From Mycobacterium sp. PS03-16 (GTDB lineage: Bacteria > Actinomycetota > Actinomycetes > Mycobacteriales > Mycobacteriaceae), in assembly GCF_004570325.1 (NCBI RefSeq), contig NZ_SPQO01000002.1, positions 186,001-250,000 on the forward strand: 64,000 nucleotides of DNA, given 5' to 3'. The translations under genes were made by a program, and so were the position numbers. Positions 45,751 through 55,347 of this stretch are shown piece after piece (within the stretch, counting starts at the first letter, position 1; each line of letters opens with the position of its first letter). The notes beneath the pieces were generated by a model. That model was not told the origin of the DNA. It saw nothing but the letters and a program-made list of their open reading frames with translations, and did not search any database.

Positions 45751-47372
45751 GCCCAGCGAGTAGCGCAGCGGACCGCGCCTCCGCCCTGCCCTCGGCGCTC
45801 GACGTCAACGCCCCCGCCTACACCGAGGCCGCGGCCGCCATGACCGCCAAGCTCGCCGAACTCGACGCCGAACACGCCAAGGCGTTGGCCGGCGGCGGCG
45901 CGAAATACGTCGAGCGCCACCACGCCCGCGGCAAGCTGACCGCCCGCGAACGCATCGAACTGCTGCTCGACCCGGACGCCCCGTTCCTCGAGCTCAGCCC
46001 GCTGGCCGCCTGGGGCAGCGACTTCGCCGTCGGGGCCAGCGTGGTCACCGGCATCGGCGCGGTCAGCGGCGTCGAATGCCTGATCGTGGCGAACGACCCC
46101 ACCGTCAAGGGTGGCACCAGCAACCCCTGGACGCTGCGCAAGATTCTGCGTGCCAACCAGATTGCCTTCGAGAACCGGCTGCCGGTGATCTCGCTCGTCG
46201 AATCCGGCGGCGCCGACCTGCCGACCCAGAAGGAAGTGTTCATCCCCGGCGGGCAGATGTTCCGCGACCTCACCCGCCTGTCGGCGGCGGGCATCCCGAC
46301 CATCGCGCTGGTGTTCGGCAACTCCACGGCCGGCGGCGCCTACGTGCCCGGGATGAGCGACCACGTCGTGATGATCAAGGAGCGGTCCAAGGTCTTCCTG
46401 GCCGGACCACCGCTGGTCAAGATGGCCACCGGCGAGGAGTCCGACGACGAATCGCTGGGCGGCGCCGAGATGCATGCCCGCACGTCGGGTCTCGGCGACT
46501 ACCTGGCCCACGACGAGCTCGACGCGCTGCGCATCGGCCGGCGCATCGTGGCCCGGCTGAACTGGCGTAAACAGGGTCCGGCGCCCGCGCCGGTCTCCGA
46601 ACCCGTCCACGACGGCGAGGAACTGCTCGGCATCGTGCCCGCGGATCTGCGCATCCCGTTCGATCCGCGCGAGGTGATCGCCCGCATCGTCGACGGGTCG
46701 GAGTTCGACGAGTTCAAGGCGCTCTACGGCTCGTCGCTGGTGACCGGCTGGGCACGGCTGCACGGCTACCCGATCGGCATCCTCGCCAATGCGCGCGGCG
46801 TGCTGTTCAGCGAGGAGTCGCAGAAGGCCACCCAGTTCATCCAGCTCGCCAACCGGTCCAGCACGCCGTTGCTGTTCCTGCACAACACGACCGGATACAT
46901 GGTCGGCAGGCAGTACGAGGAGGGCGGCATGATCAAACACGGCTCGATGATGATCAACGCCGTGTCCAATTCGACGGTGCCGCACCTGTCGCTGCTGATC
47001 GGCGCCTCGTACGGCGCCGGGCATTACGGCATGTGCGGGCGGGCCTACGATCCGCGATTCCTGTTCGCGTGGCCGAGCGCCAAGGCGGCGGTGATGGGCG
47101 GGACCCAGCTCGCCGGGGTCATCTCGATCGTCAGCCGCGCGGCCGCCGAGGCCCGCGGCCAGACCGTGGACGAGGATGCCGACGCCGCACTGCGGGCCGC
47201 CATCGAGGCGCAGATCGAAGCCGAGTCGCTGCCGATGTTCCTGTCGGGGCGGCTCTACGACGACGGGGTGATCGACCCCCGCGACACCCGCACCGTGCTG
47301 GGGATGTGCCTGTCCGCGATCGCCACCGGCCCGATCGAGGGGACGTCGAACTTCGGCGTCTTCCGGATGTGA
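45747..47372 (+). CDS. accD2: acyl-CoA carboxylase beta subunit AccD2
   Basis: A 541-residue carboxyltransferase that moves CO2 from carboxybiotin to an acyl-CoA. HHARGKLTARERIELLLDP opens the domain; NDPTVKGGTSNPWTLRK, ESGGADLPTQ and IGASYGAGHYGMCGRAYDP are typical of methylcrotonyl/geranyl-CoA carboxylase beta subunits rather than propionyl-CoA carboxylases. GTG at 45747 overlaps fadE13 stop. Partner accA2 follows after 88 nt, with TAGTGT at 47436 as a possible internal -10. Confidence 0.92.
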   Translation: MSPASSAADRASALPSALDVNAPAYTEAAAAMTAKLAELDAEHAKALAGGGAKYVERHHARGKLTARERIELLLDPDAPFLELSPLAAWGSDFAVGASVVTGIGAVSGVECLIVANDPTVKGGTSNPWTLRKILRANQIAFENRLPVISLVESGGADLPTQKEVFIPGGQMFRDLTRLSAAGIPTIALVFGNSTAGGAYVPGMSDHVVMIKERSKVFLAGPPLVKMATGEESDDESLGGAEMHARTSGLGDYLAHDELDALRIGRRIVARLNWRKQGPAPAPVSEPVHDGEELLGIVPADLRIPFDPREVIARIVDGSEFDEFKALYGSSLVTGWARLHGYPIGILANARGVLFSEESQKATQFIQLANRSSTPLLFLHNTTGYMVGRQYEEGGMIKHGSMMINAVSNSTVPHLSLLIGASYGAGHYGMCGRAYDPRFLFAWPSAKAAVMGGTQLAGVISIVSRAAAEARGQTVDEDADAALRAAIEAQIEAESLPMFLSGRLYDDGVIDPRDTRTVLGMCLSAIATGPIEGTSNFGVFRM

Positions 47373-47460
47373 GCGCCCACAGCGCGCCGAGACTACGGAA
47401 GATGACCGAAATCGGCCGGAAATCGTCAACAACCGTAGTGTCGGCGCAGAGGAGACGTCA

Positions 47461-49425
47461 GTGATCACCAGAGTCCTGGTCGCCAACCGCGGGGAGATCG
47501 CCCGCCGCGTCTTCGCCACCTGCCGCCGCCTCGGCATCGGCACCGTCGCCGTGTACACCGACCCCGACGCGAACGCCCCGCATGTCGCCGAGGCCGACGC
47601 CCGGGTGCGGCTGCAGGGCAACAGCGGCTACCTCGACGCCGCGCAGCTGATCGCGGCGGCACGGGCGGCAGGCGCCGACGCGGTCCATCCCGGCTACGGA
47701 TTCCTTTCCGAGAACGCGGATTTCGCCGCGGCGGTGCTCGACGCCGGATTGACCTGGATCGGTCCGCCGGTCGCCGCCGTCTCGGCGATGGGCAGCAAGA
47801 TCGAAGCCAAGAAGATGATGGCCGCGGCCGGGGTGCCGGTGCTCGACGAACTCGACCCCGAGACCGTCACCGCCGTTCAGCTGCCGGTGCTCGTGAAGGC
47901 CTCGGCCGGCGGCGGCGGACGCGGAATGCGGGTGGTGCGCGAGCTCGACGCGCTGGCCGGCGAGGTGGCCGCCGCGCAGCGCGAGGCGCAGTCCGCATTC
48001 GGCGACCCGACGGTGTTCTGCGAGCGCTATCTGGCCGCCGGGCACCACATCGAGGTGCAGGTGATGGCCGACGCGCACGGGACCGTCTGGGCCGTCGGCG
48101 AACGGGAGTGCTCGATCCAGCGCCGCCACCAGAAGGTGATCGAGGAGGCGCCCTCCCCGCTGGTGCAGCGGATCCCGGGGATGCGCGAGCGCCTGTTCGA
48201 GGCCGCGCGGCTGGCCGCCCAGGCGATCGGCTACACCGGTGCGGGCACCGTCGAGTTCATGGCGGACTCAGCGGGCGACTTCTTCTTCCTCGAGATGAAC
48301 ACCCGCCTGCAGGTCGAGCATCCGGTCACCGAGGCCACCACCGGTCTCGACCTCGTCGAGCTGCAGCTGCTCGTCGCCGACGGCGAGCGGCTCGACACCG
48401 AGCCGCCGCCGTCGCGCGGCCATTCGATCGAGGCGCGCCTGTACGCCGAGGATCCGGCCCGCAACTGGCAGCCGCAGGCCGGGACCGTGCAGCGGTTCGA
48501 CGTGCCCACCGCGACAACGGAATTCGGCCCGCTGCAGCGGACCGGGGTGCGGGTGGACAGCGGTGTGGTCGACGGATCTCCTGTGTCGATCTTCTACGAT
48601 CCGATGCTCGCCAAGGTCATCTCGTATGCGCCGACCCGCAGGCAGGCCGCAGGCATCCTGGCCGACGCGCTGGCCCGCACCCGACTGCACGGCGTCCGCA
48701 CCAACCGCGACCTACTGGTCAACGTGCTGCGCCACCCGGCGTTCCTCGACGGCGCCACCGACACCGCGTTCTTCGACACCCACGGCCTGGCCGACCTGGC
48801 CGCGCCCGGCGGCGACGACCGCGCCACCGCACTGTCGATGGTTGCGGCCGCCTTCGCCGACGCCGCTCACAACCGCGCCACCGCACCGGTGTTCGCGGCC
48901 GCGCCCAGCGGATGGCGCAACCTGGCATCGGGCCACCAGAGCAGGCGGTACCGCGACGCCGCGGGCGACGAACACGAGGTGCGCTACCGCATCACCCGCA
49001 CCGGCGTCGATGTGCCCGGGTACGACGATCTCGCACTGGTGTCGGCGGCCCCGGCGCGGGTGGTGCTGCGCACCGGCGGGGTCGAGCACGCCTTCGAGGT
49101 CGCGCGCCACGGCGGCGAGGTGTACGTGGATTCGCCGCTCGGCGCGGTCGCCCTCACCGTCGCCCCGCGCTTCCCCGACCCCGATTCCGCGGTCGCCCAG
49201 GGCTCGCTGATCGCGCCGATGCCCGGTGCGGTGGTGCGGGTGGGCGCCGCCGTCGGCGACACCGTGACCGCGGGTCAGCCGCTGGTGTGGTTGGAGGCCA
49301 TGAAGATGGAGCACACCCTCGCCGCCCCCGGCGACGGAGTGCTCGCCGAACTCAATGTCGCACCGGGCCAACAGGTCGACGTCGGTGCGGTACTCGCCCG
49401 AGTGGATAGTCAAGGAGAGTCATGA
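47461..49425 (+). CDS. accA2: biotin-dependent acyl-CoA carboxylase alpha subunit AccA2
   Basis: A 654-residue fusion of biotin carboxylase and biotin carboxyl carrier protein. N-terminal VANRGEIARRVF, ATP-grasp loop ASAGGGGRGMRVV, catalytic EMNTRLQVEHPVTE, and C-terminal biotinylation site EAMKMEHT near residue 620. It charges biotin with bicarbonate for AccD2. GTG at 47461 follows GGAG by 7 nt. Its stop overlaps fadE12 (ATGA). Confidence 0.95.
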   Translation: MITRVLVANRGEIARRVFATCRRLGIGTVAVYTDPDANAPHVAEADARVRLQGNSGYLDAAQLIAAARAAGADAVHPGYGFLSENADFAAAVLDAGLTWIGPPVAAVSAMGSKIEAKKMMAAAGVPVLDELDPETVTAVQLPVLVKASAGGGGRGMRVVRELDALAGEVAAAQREAQSAFGDPTVFCERYLAAGHHIEVQVMADAHGTVWAVGERECSIQRRHQKVIEEAPSPLVQRIPGMRERLFEAARLAAQAIGYTGAGTVEFMADSAGDFFFLEMNTRLQVEHPVTEATTGLDLVELQLLVADGERLDTEPPPSRGHSIEARLYAEDPARNWQPQAGTVQRFDVPTATTEFGPLQRTGVRVDSGVVDGSPVSIFYDPMLAKVISYAPTRRQAAGILADALARTRLHGVRTNRDLLVNVLRHPAFLDGATDTAFFDTHGLADLAAPGGDDRATALSMVAAAFADAAHNRATAPVFAAAPSGWRNLASGHQSRRYRDAAGDEHEVRYRITRTGVDVPGYDDLALVSAAPARVVLRTGGVEHAFEVARHGGEVYVDSPLGAVALTVAPRFPDPDSAVAQGSLIAPMPGAVVRVGAAVGDTVTAGQPLVWLEAMKMEHTLAAPGDGVLAELNVAPGQQVDVGAVLARVDSQGES

Positions 49426-50582
49426 CAGGTTTCGTCGAGACCGAGGAACAGCAGGCGCTGCGCACGGCGGTGGCCGCGATGGCGGCCAACTACGGCCAGG
49501 ACTACTACCTGGAGAAGGCGCGCGCCGGTGAGCACACCGACGAACTGTGGTCCGAGGCAGGAAAACTCGGCTTCATCGGGGTCAACCTGCCCGAGGAGTA
49601 CGGCGGCGGCGGCGCAGGCATGTACGAGCTGGCGCTGGTGATGGAGGAGATGGCCGCCGCCGGGTCGGCCCTGCTGATGATGGTGGTCTCCCCCGCCATC
49701 AACGGCACCATCATCTCCAAGTACGGCACCGAGGAGCAGAAGCGGCGCTGGGTACCCGGCATCGCCGACGGTTCGATCACCATGGCGTTCGCGATCACCG
49801 AACCCGACGCCGGGTCGAACTCGCACAAGATCACCACCACCGCGCGCCGCGACGGCAGCGACTGGCTGCTGAGCGGCCAGAAGGTCTACATCTCCGGCGT
49901 CGACCAGGCGCAGGCGGTGCTCGTCGTCGGCCGCACCGAAGATCACAAAACCGGCAACCTGAAGCCGGCGCTGTTCATCGTCCCCACCGACACGCCCGGG
50001 CTGACGTGGACCAAGATCGACATGGAACTGATCAGTCCGGAGAACCAGTTCCAGGTGTTCCTCGACGATGTGCGGCTGCCGGCCGACGCGCTGGTCGGCT
50101 CGGAGGACGCCGCGATCGCCCAGCTGTTCGCCGGGCTCAACCCCGAACGCATCATGGGGGCCGCCAGCGCGGTGGGCATGGGCCGCTTCGCCATCGGCCG
50201 CGCCGTCGACTACGTCAAGACCCGGCAGGTGTGGAAGACCCCGATCGGCGCCCACCAGGGCCTGTCACATCCTCTGGCGCAGAACCATATCAAGATCGAG
50301 CTGGCGAAGCTCATGATGCAGAAGGCGGCGGCGCTGTACGACAGCGGCGACGACGCCGGGGCGGCCGAGGCGGCCAACATGGCCAAGTACGCCGCCGGCG
50401 AGGCCTCGGTGCGCGCCGTCGATCAGGCCGTGCAGTCCATGGGCGGCAACGGTCTGACCAAGGAGTACGGCGTGGCCGCGGCCGTGACCGCGTCGCGGCT
50501 GGCCCGCATTGCTCCGGTGAGCCGCGAGATGATCCTGAACTTCGTCGCTCAGACGTCGCTCGGCCTCCCCCGGTCCTACTGA
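49422..50582 (+). CDS. fadE12: acyl-CoA dehydrogenase FadE12
   Basis: A 386-residue acyl-CoA dehydrogenase. NLPEEYGGGGAGMYEL, AITEPDAGSNSHKI and YISGVDQA are core motifs. The C-terminal QSMGGNGLTKEYGV is more divergent than in FadE13, so the two probably act on different acyl-CoAs. ATG overlaps accA2; the stop shares one base with the echA7 start (TGATG). Confidence 0.91.
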   Translation: MTGFVETEEQQALRTAVAAMAANYGQDYYLEKARAGEHTDELWSEAGKLGFIGVNLPEEYGGGGAGMYELALVMEEMAAAGSALLMMVVSPAINGTIISKYGTEEQKRRWVPGIADGSITMAFAITEPDAGSNSHKITTTARRDGSDWLLSGQKVYISGVDQAQAVLVVGRTEDHKTGNLKPALFIVPTDTPGLTWTKIDMELISPENQFQVFLDDVRLPADALVGSEDAAIAQLFAGLNPERIMGAASAVGMGRFAIGRAVDYVKTRQVWKTPIGAHQGLSHPLAQNHIKIELAKLMMQKAAALYDSGDDAGAAEAANMAKYAAGEASVRAVDQAVQSMGGNGLTKEYGVAAAVTASRLARIAPVSREMILNFVAQTSLGLPRSY

Positions 50583-51349
50583 TGAGCGAGCTGGTCCGCT
50601 ACGCCGTCGAGGGCAGCGTCGCCCGCCTGACGCTGGACTCGCCGCACAACCGCAACGCGCTGTCCACCGCGCTGGTCACCCAACTGCACGAGGGGTTGCG
50701 CGCCGCGGCGACCGACGCCACCGTGCGCACGGTCGTGCTCGACCACACCGGAGGCACGTTCTGCGCGGGCGCCGACCTGTCGGAGGCGGCCGGACGCGCA
50801 CCCGCCGACCTCGCGGCCGACCGCGCCAGAGAACTGGCCGACACACTGCGCGCGATCCTCGAACTGCCGGTACCCGTGATCGCCGCGGTGGACGGGCACG
50901 TGCGGGCCGGCGGTCTCGGGCTGATCGGCGCCTGCGACATCGTGGTGGCCGGCGCGGGCAGCACGTTCGCACTCACCGAGGCGCGCATCGGCGTCGCGCC
51001 GTCGATCATCTCGCTGACTCTGCTGCCGAAGATGACGCCGCGCGCCGCGGGACGGTATTTCGTGACCGGCGAGAAGTTCGGCGCAGCCGAGGCGGAACGG
51101 ATCGGATTGGTGACGGTGGCCACCGACGACGTGGCGGCGACGGTGGCGGCGCTGGGCGCGGAGATCGGCCGCGGATCGCCGCAGGGGCTCGCGGCGTCCA
51201 AGGCGCTGACCACCGCGGCGGTGCTCGCCGGATTCGACCGCGACGCCGAGGCGCTGACCGCACAATCGGTGACGCTGTTCGACTCGGCCGAGGCGCGCGA
51301 AGGCATGCTGGCTTTTCTGCAGAAGCGACCGCCGAACTGGGTGGGTTGA
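50582..51349 (+). CDS. echA7: enoyl-CoA hydratase-family protein EchA7
   Basis: A 255-residue crotonase-fold protein. The oxyanion-hole segments are GTFCAGADLSEA and VDGHVRAGGLGLIGACD. Of the two catalytic glutamates of classical hydratases, the first is replaced by glycine (GGLGLIG) and the second is kept (FALTEARIG). This is typical of hydratases acting on carboxylated enoyl-CoAs such as methylglutaconyl-type substrates, though that is inference. Last gene of the cluster; a strong hairpin follows. Confidence 0.88.
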   Translation: MSELVRYAVEGSVARLTLDSPHNRNALSTALVTQLHEGLRAAATDATVRTVVLDHTGGTFCAGADLSEAAGRAPADLAADRARELADTLRAILELPVPVIAAVDGHVRAGGLGLIGACDIVVAGAGSTFALTEARIGVAPSIISLTLLPKMTPRAAGRYFVTGEKFGAAEAERIGLVTVATDDVAATVAALGAEIGRGSPQGLAASKALTTAAVLAGFDRDAEALTAQSVTLFDSAEAREGMLAFLQKRPPNWVG

Positions 51350-51362
51350 CGCAGGTCGACGC

Positions 51363-51408
51363 CGTGCGGGCCGTCGCCGCCACCGCCGAGCAGACGGCGG
51401 CCCGCACG
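51363..51408 (+). terminator. terminator of the acyl-CoA carboxylase cluster
   Basis: CGTGCGGGCCG (51363-51373) pairs perfectly with CGGCCCGCACG (51398-51408), 14 nt after the echA7 stop. The loop is long but can pair further near the stem. Confidence 0.6.
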
Positions 51409-51656
51409 CCTCGGCGGGCGGCACCGAGGACCGATCGACCCCCGTTCAGGGCTGGTGTGTTCGAAATCGCAGCGATCGAAAGTGCCGCCGTACGTTACAA
51501 ATCCGCGGCGGGGCCACCGGCGAAAGACCTGCTCGCGCCGATAACTTTCCGGTAACGCGGCGGTGAAGCCCGAGAAACTTCGACCGGCTAGCGGCTTCGC
51601 CCCACGTGCGGAGGGCACAGTTTAGCCAACACCCTTGCATGTGCCAGGCATCGTCG

Positions 51657-51662
51657 TAGGCT
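51657..51662 (+). promoter_or_regulatory. -10 of DUF1707 gene (near-leaderless)
   Basis: TAGGCT, 8 nt before ATG. Confidence 0.5.
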
Positions 51663-51670
51663 CGTCCTCG

Positions 51671-52264
51671 ATGAGCACTCCTGCGACGCCGCGGAACGGG
51701 TCGAAGCGCGCTGCCGATACGGATCGGATTCAGATCGCGCAGTTGCTCACCGATGCCGCCGCCCAGGGCCGCCTCCAGATGACCGAGTACGAGGACCGCC
51801 TGACCAAGGCGTACGCGGCCCAGACCTACGAGGAACTCGCGCTGCTGAGCGCCGACCTGCCCGGGGCGATGACCACACCGCGCAACACCGGGCCGTGCCG
51901 CCCGGCGCCATCGACCATGCTGCTGGCCATCATGAGCGGGTTCGAGCGTCGCGGCCGCTGGAACGTCCCCCGCCGACTCACCGCCGTCGCACTCTTCGGC
52001 GGCGGCGTCGTCGACCTGCGCTACGCGGACTTCACCGCCCCCGAGGTGGAGATCCGGGCCTACTCGGTGTTCGGCGGGCAGACCATCCTGATCCCGCCGG
52101 AGGTGAACGCCGATCTGCGCGGCGTCGCGGTGATGGGCGCCTTCGACCACAGCGTGGCCGGCGACGGCACGCCCGGCGCGCCGTGTGTACGCATCCGCGG
52201 CCTGGCGTTGTGGGGCAGCGTGAAGGTCAAGCGCAAGAAGCGCAAGCACGCCACCACCGGCTGA
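51671..52264 (+). CDS. DUF1707 / LiaF-like C-terminal domain protein
   Basis: A 197-residue protein. The N-terminal DUF1707 (SHOCT-like) helix pair includes DRIQIAQLLTDAAAQGRLQM and EYEDRLTKAYAAQTYEEL. The C-terminal part (AVALFGGGVVDLRYADF, VFGGQTILIPPEV) resembles the LiaF/YvqF beta-helical domain of cell-envelope antibiotic responses. No transmembrane helix. ATG at 51671 lies 8 nt after TAGGCT. Counterpart of Rv0966c. Confidence 0.85.
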   Translation: MSTPATPRNGSKRAADTDRIQIAQLLTDAAAQGRLQMTEYEDRLTKAYAAQTYEELALLSADLPGAMTTPRNTGPCRPAPSTMLLAIMSGFERRGRWNVPRRLTAVALFGGGVVDLRYADFTAPEVEIRAYSVFGGQTILIPPEVNADLRGVAVMGAFDHSVAGDGTPGAPCVRIRGLALWGSVKVKRKKRKHATTG

Positions 52265-52284
52265 GCGGCGGGCTCGGACTCCGT

Positions 52285-53700
52285 CTACGACGTCGCGGAA
52301 TCAGACCGGTCGCCGGAGTCGTCAGCCGGCGCATCGTTCGCCTTGTCGTCGTCCGCGTCGTTCGCATCATCCTGGGCCCCGCCCGACGCTGCCCCGGTGA
52401 ACCTCTTCACGGCGTCGTTGAGGCGGTCGGTGAACCGCTTCACCGGGGTCGACGACCGGGTGGTCGAGGTGTCGTCGTCGCTCTCCGGTTCGCGCGCGGA
52501 CTCCTCGGTCCCGTCGTCGACGGAGGCCGACCGGTTGAGCCCTGGATCAGGCTGGTCGACGAGGGTCGGCACCAGCGGCAACGTGGCTGCCTCGTCGATC
52601 GGTTTGGTCACGAAGTTCGTCGGATCCGACAGGTCCGCCTCCGCGGTTGCGAGGCTCGCGCCGAACCCTTCACCGATCGACTCCGGCACCCCGCCCAGCG
52701 CGGTCAGCGACGACCCCGGTTGCATGGTTCGCGGCGTCCGAGGATCGACCGGGATCGCCTCGTCGCCCGGGACGCCCTTGCCGTCGGCATAACCCGCGTT
52801 GACCAATTCCGTCAGTGTCGGCTCCAGCGCGTCGGCGATGATGTCCCCGCCGGGCAGCAGCCGCAGCGGCCGCACGAGGGGTAGTCCGTCCGCCTCGAAG
52901 GTGACATAGGTGGTGGTGCTGCCGGGCAGATCTATGCGCTCGACGACATCGCCCTCGGAATCCAGGACGTAGTGGTAGTGATCGCCCTGAGGGTTCTTCG
53001 CTTCCTCGATGATGTAGTCCGGAACCTCGGCGGTCTGCTCGCCGCCATAGCCGTACACGTAGGCCATGAGGCTGTTGCCCAGCGCGAACGGGTTGAGCGG
53101 GTCGACCGGCGCGCTGGAGTTGATGTTGTACTCGTAGGCCACGTCCAGGATCGGCACGTTGAGATCGCTCGGCGTGGGCGCCGACGAGGTCAGCAGCAGC
53201 GGCGCGAACGGGGAGTAGGTCGTCCAGAATCCACCGCCACCGCGATTGGAATTGTTGTCGAGGATGACGAGCTCGACGTTCGACAGGTCGTCCTCATCCG
53301 CATTGTTCGCGAGGATTTCCAGCGCGGTCCCGGTCTGCCCGGCGCCCCAGCCGGACGCCGTCACGCCGGTCGGGTCGACGTCGTCCTCATGCGCACTGAT
53401 CGCGTCGGCGATGCCCTGCGGGCCGAGGAAGAACGGGACCACCTCCTGCGGACCATAGACCTCGGTGTAATCGGTGCCGTAGTAGGTGGTGCCGGCGATG
53501 ATCTGCGCCGTCGAGTTGGCGGGTGTGATCAGTGCGAGCAGGTCGACCGACGGCGCGACAGCCGTCGTCGCGCCCGTCAGTAATGCCGACGACAGGCTGG
53601 TGGCACCCAGCGCGGCCGCGGCGAGACCGCCCGGTGCCACCAGCCGCGCCACGGATGATCCCCGACGGCTGGTTGGGTCCAGAGCACGGTGCTTCGCCAT
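52285..53700 (-). CDS. PE-PPE-domain protein lacking the nucleophilic serine, copy A
   Basis: A 471-residue exported protein: signal/anchor helix near residues 20-50, PE-PPE alpha/beta-hydrolase domain, then an acidic disordered tail from about 380 that includes an amphipathic KRFTDRLNDAVKRF stretch. The nucleophile elbow reads GWGAG (residues 117-121), so glycine replaces the serine of GxSxS/G. It is therefore unlikely to be a serine hydrolase. It starts MAKHR like its upstream paralogue 169 nt away. Function unknown. Confidence 0.78.
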   Translation of the reverse strand: MAKHRALDPTSRRGSSVARLVAPGGLAAAALGATSLSSALLTGATTAVAPSVDLLALITPANSTAQIIAGTTYYGTDYTEVYGPQEVVPFFLGPQGIADAISAHEDDVDPTGVTASGWGAGQTGTALEILANNADEDDLSNVELVILDNNSNRGGGGFWTTYSPFAPLLLTSSAPTPSDLNVPILDVAYEYNINSSAPVDPLNPFALGNSLMAYVYGYGGEQTAEVPDYIIEEAKNPQGDHYHYVLDSEGDVVERIDLPGSTTTYVTFEADGLPLVRPLRLLPGGDIIADALEPTLTELVNAGYADGKGVPGDEAIPVDPRTPRTMQPGSSLTALGGVPESIGEGFGASLATAEADLSDPTNFVTKPIDEAATLPLVPTLVDQPDPGLNRSASVDDGTEESAREPESDDDTSTTRSSTPVKRFTDRLNDAVKRFTGAASGGAQDDANDADDDKANDAPADDSGDRSDSATS

Positions 53701-53869
53701 CGATTCCCCTCAACAGATCGCGTGCGATCCGTCCGCGGCGAGCTCCCCTTCCTCACCCGGACGGCGTGAATGCAGCAAACCGTAGCGCAGATGAGACCGA
53801 GATCAACAGGTGCAAAAAGGGGCGAAAGATCAAGTCCGCGCGAAGTCAAACACCTACTGCCTACTGCAG

Positions 53870-55237
53870 CTAGTCAGTGGCATCGTCGGTGTCGCCGGCC
53901 GACCCGGCCGATTCATCCTTCGAGCCCGCGTCGCCCGGCGCGTCGGCCTTCTTCGACGGCGCGGTCGTCAGCCGGTCGATCGTGTTGCGGACGATGGTCC
54001 CGACACCCTCCGGTCGCCGCGAGGTGGTGGTCTGTCGGCTGTCCGGTTCGTCGTCACCCCCGGTGGTCGAGGCGGTCGGTTCCTCCGCCTGCTCCTCCTG
54101 CTCGAGCTCCCGGACCTGCTCGACCGCCTCGGACCGCTCGCCGGTCACGCGGTCGGATCGCTCGACCGTGGTGACGGTCGGCCTGCGGTTGTTGTCGGGG
54201 TCGGCGAGGTTGCGCAGGAAGGTCGCGGTCTCCCGCGGGGTCGGGAGCAATCCGGCCGGCCGGTAGACGTTGGGATCGGCGAGCGGATCGTTGTTCGGAT
54301 AGCCGTAGTTGACGATGGCGGTCAGCGGGTCTTCGATCGCGTCGGCGAATCGGTTGCCGACCTCGCCGCCGTAGGTACGCAACGGCTGCAGCAACGGCAG
54401 GCCGTCGCGGCGATAACTGATGTATGTGGTCTCGCCGACGTGCTTGATGACGACGACCTTCCCCGACTCGAGGATGACGGTCGTGTCCTCACCGCTGTCG
54501 ATCGAAACCTGGCACGCGGTACCGCATTCGGCGTCGGTCAGCTCGAGGTTGCCGTCGGCGTCGAGCGGCAGGTCGATGTCGTTCTGGTTGAGCCGGTTGT
54601 CGAAGTAGGTGGCCAGGGAATTCGCCATCGCCACGACGTTCAGCACGTACGCCGGGGTGTTGCCGTTGATGTCGTACTCGTAGCCGACGTCGACCACCTG
54701 ACCGCCCGGCGCGGTCGGGGTGGGCACCGGGTTGACCCCGATGAGGCCGAAGACCGGGTAGCGGGTGCCGAACCCCCCGTTCGGGCGGGCCACGTTGTTG
54801 TCGAGTACGTACACCGCGTCGGTGGCCACCGGATCGTCGCCGCCGGTCGCCTCCAGGTAGGAGAGCAGCAGGCTCACGTTCGCCGCGCCCCAGCCGGACG
54901 ACAGCACGACGTTGTCGTCGGCAGCGCCGTTGGCGGCCAGCGCGTCGTAGACGCCGAACGGGCCGGTCAGGAAGTTCACCGTGACCACGTCGCGGCCCGC
55001 GGCGAACTTCCCGCGGTAGAAGTCCTCGACGCCCGCGCCCGTGGGGTTGGTCGAGCTGCCCTCGACGATCAACGCCGACAGGTCGTACATCGTCGACGCC
55101 ACGGTTTCGGGTGCGGTCACCGCGACGCCACCCGCAGCGGCGACCGAGGCCACCACGGCGGTGGTCAGCACCGCAGGCGCCGCCCGCCCCGCCCGGCGTT
55201 CGCGCGCCGACCGTCGCCCAGCCCGATGCTTTGCCAT
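53870..55237 (-). CDS. PE-PPE-domain protein lacking the nucleophilic serine, copy B
   Basis: A 455-residue paralogue of copy A. It begins MAKHRAGRRSARERRAGRAA, with a transmembrane or signal helix to about residue 45, then the PE-PPE domain with elbow GWGAA (residues 115-119), again glycine in place of serine, and a long Glu/Asp/Thr/Arg-rich tail containing IVRNTIDRLTTAPSKK. ATG at 55237 follows GAGGGGAA; a more distal GTG/ATG frame extension is not needed. Two cysteines (ECGTACQ) may form a disulfide. Confidence 0.78.
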   Translation of the reverse strand: MAKHRAGRRSARERRAGRAAPAVLTTAVVASVAAAGGVAVTAPETVASTMYDLSALIVEGSSTNPTGAGVEDFYRGKFAAGRDVVTVNFLTGPFGVYDALAANGAADDNVVLSSGWGAANVSLLLSYLEATGGDDPVATDAVYVLDNNVARPNGGFGTRYPVFGLIGVNPVPTPTAPGGQVVDVGYEYDINGNTPAYVLNVVAMANSLATYFDNRLNQNDIDLPLDADGNLELTDAECGTACQVSIDSGEDTTVILESGKVVVIKHVGETTYISYRRDGLPLLQPLRTYGGEVGNRFADAIEDPLTAIVNYGYPNNDPLADPNVYRPAGLLPTPRETATFLRNLADPDNNRRPTVTTVERSDRVTGERSEAVEQVRELEQEEQAEEPTASTTGGDDEPDSRQTTTSRRPEGVGTIVRNTIDRLTTAPSKKADAPGDAGSKDESAGSAGDTDDATD

Positions 55238-55347
55238 ACCGTTCCCCTCGTGCACAGGTGCGGAGCCAAGGTACCGCACGAGAGGTGGCTCATCACCCCC
55301 GATTCCCCTCGGTCAGCAACTGCGGGCGATGGGCGGATACCCGGTTG

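Larger units (their letters stand above)
51350..51670. other. intergenic region after echA7
   Basis: These 321 nt hold a terminator hairpin on the left (51363-51408) and the DUF1707 gene promoter on the right (TAGGCT, 51657-51662). Between them I see no ORF with coding features and no tRNA. Confidence 0.5.
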
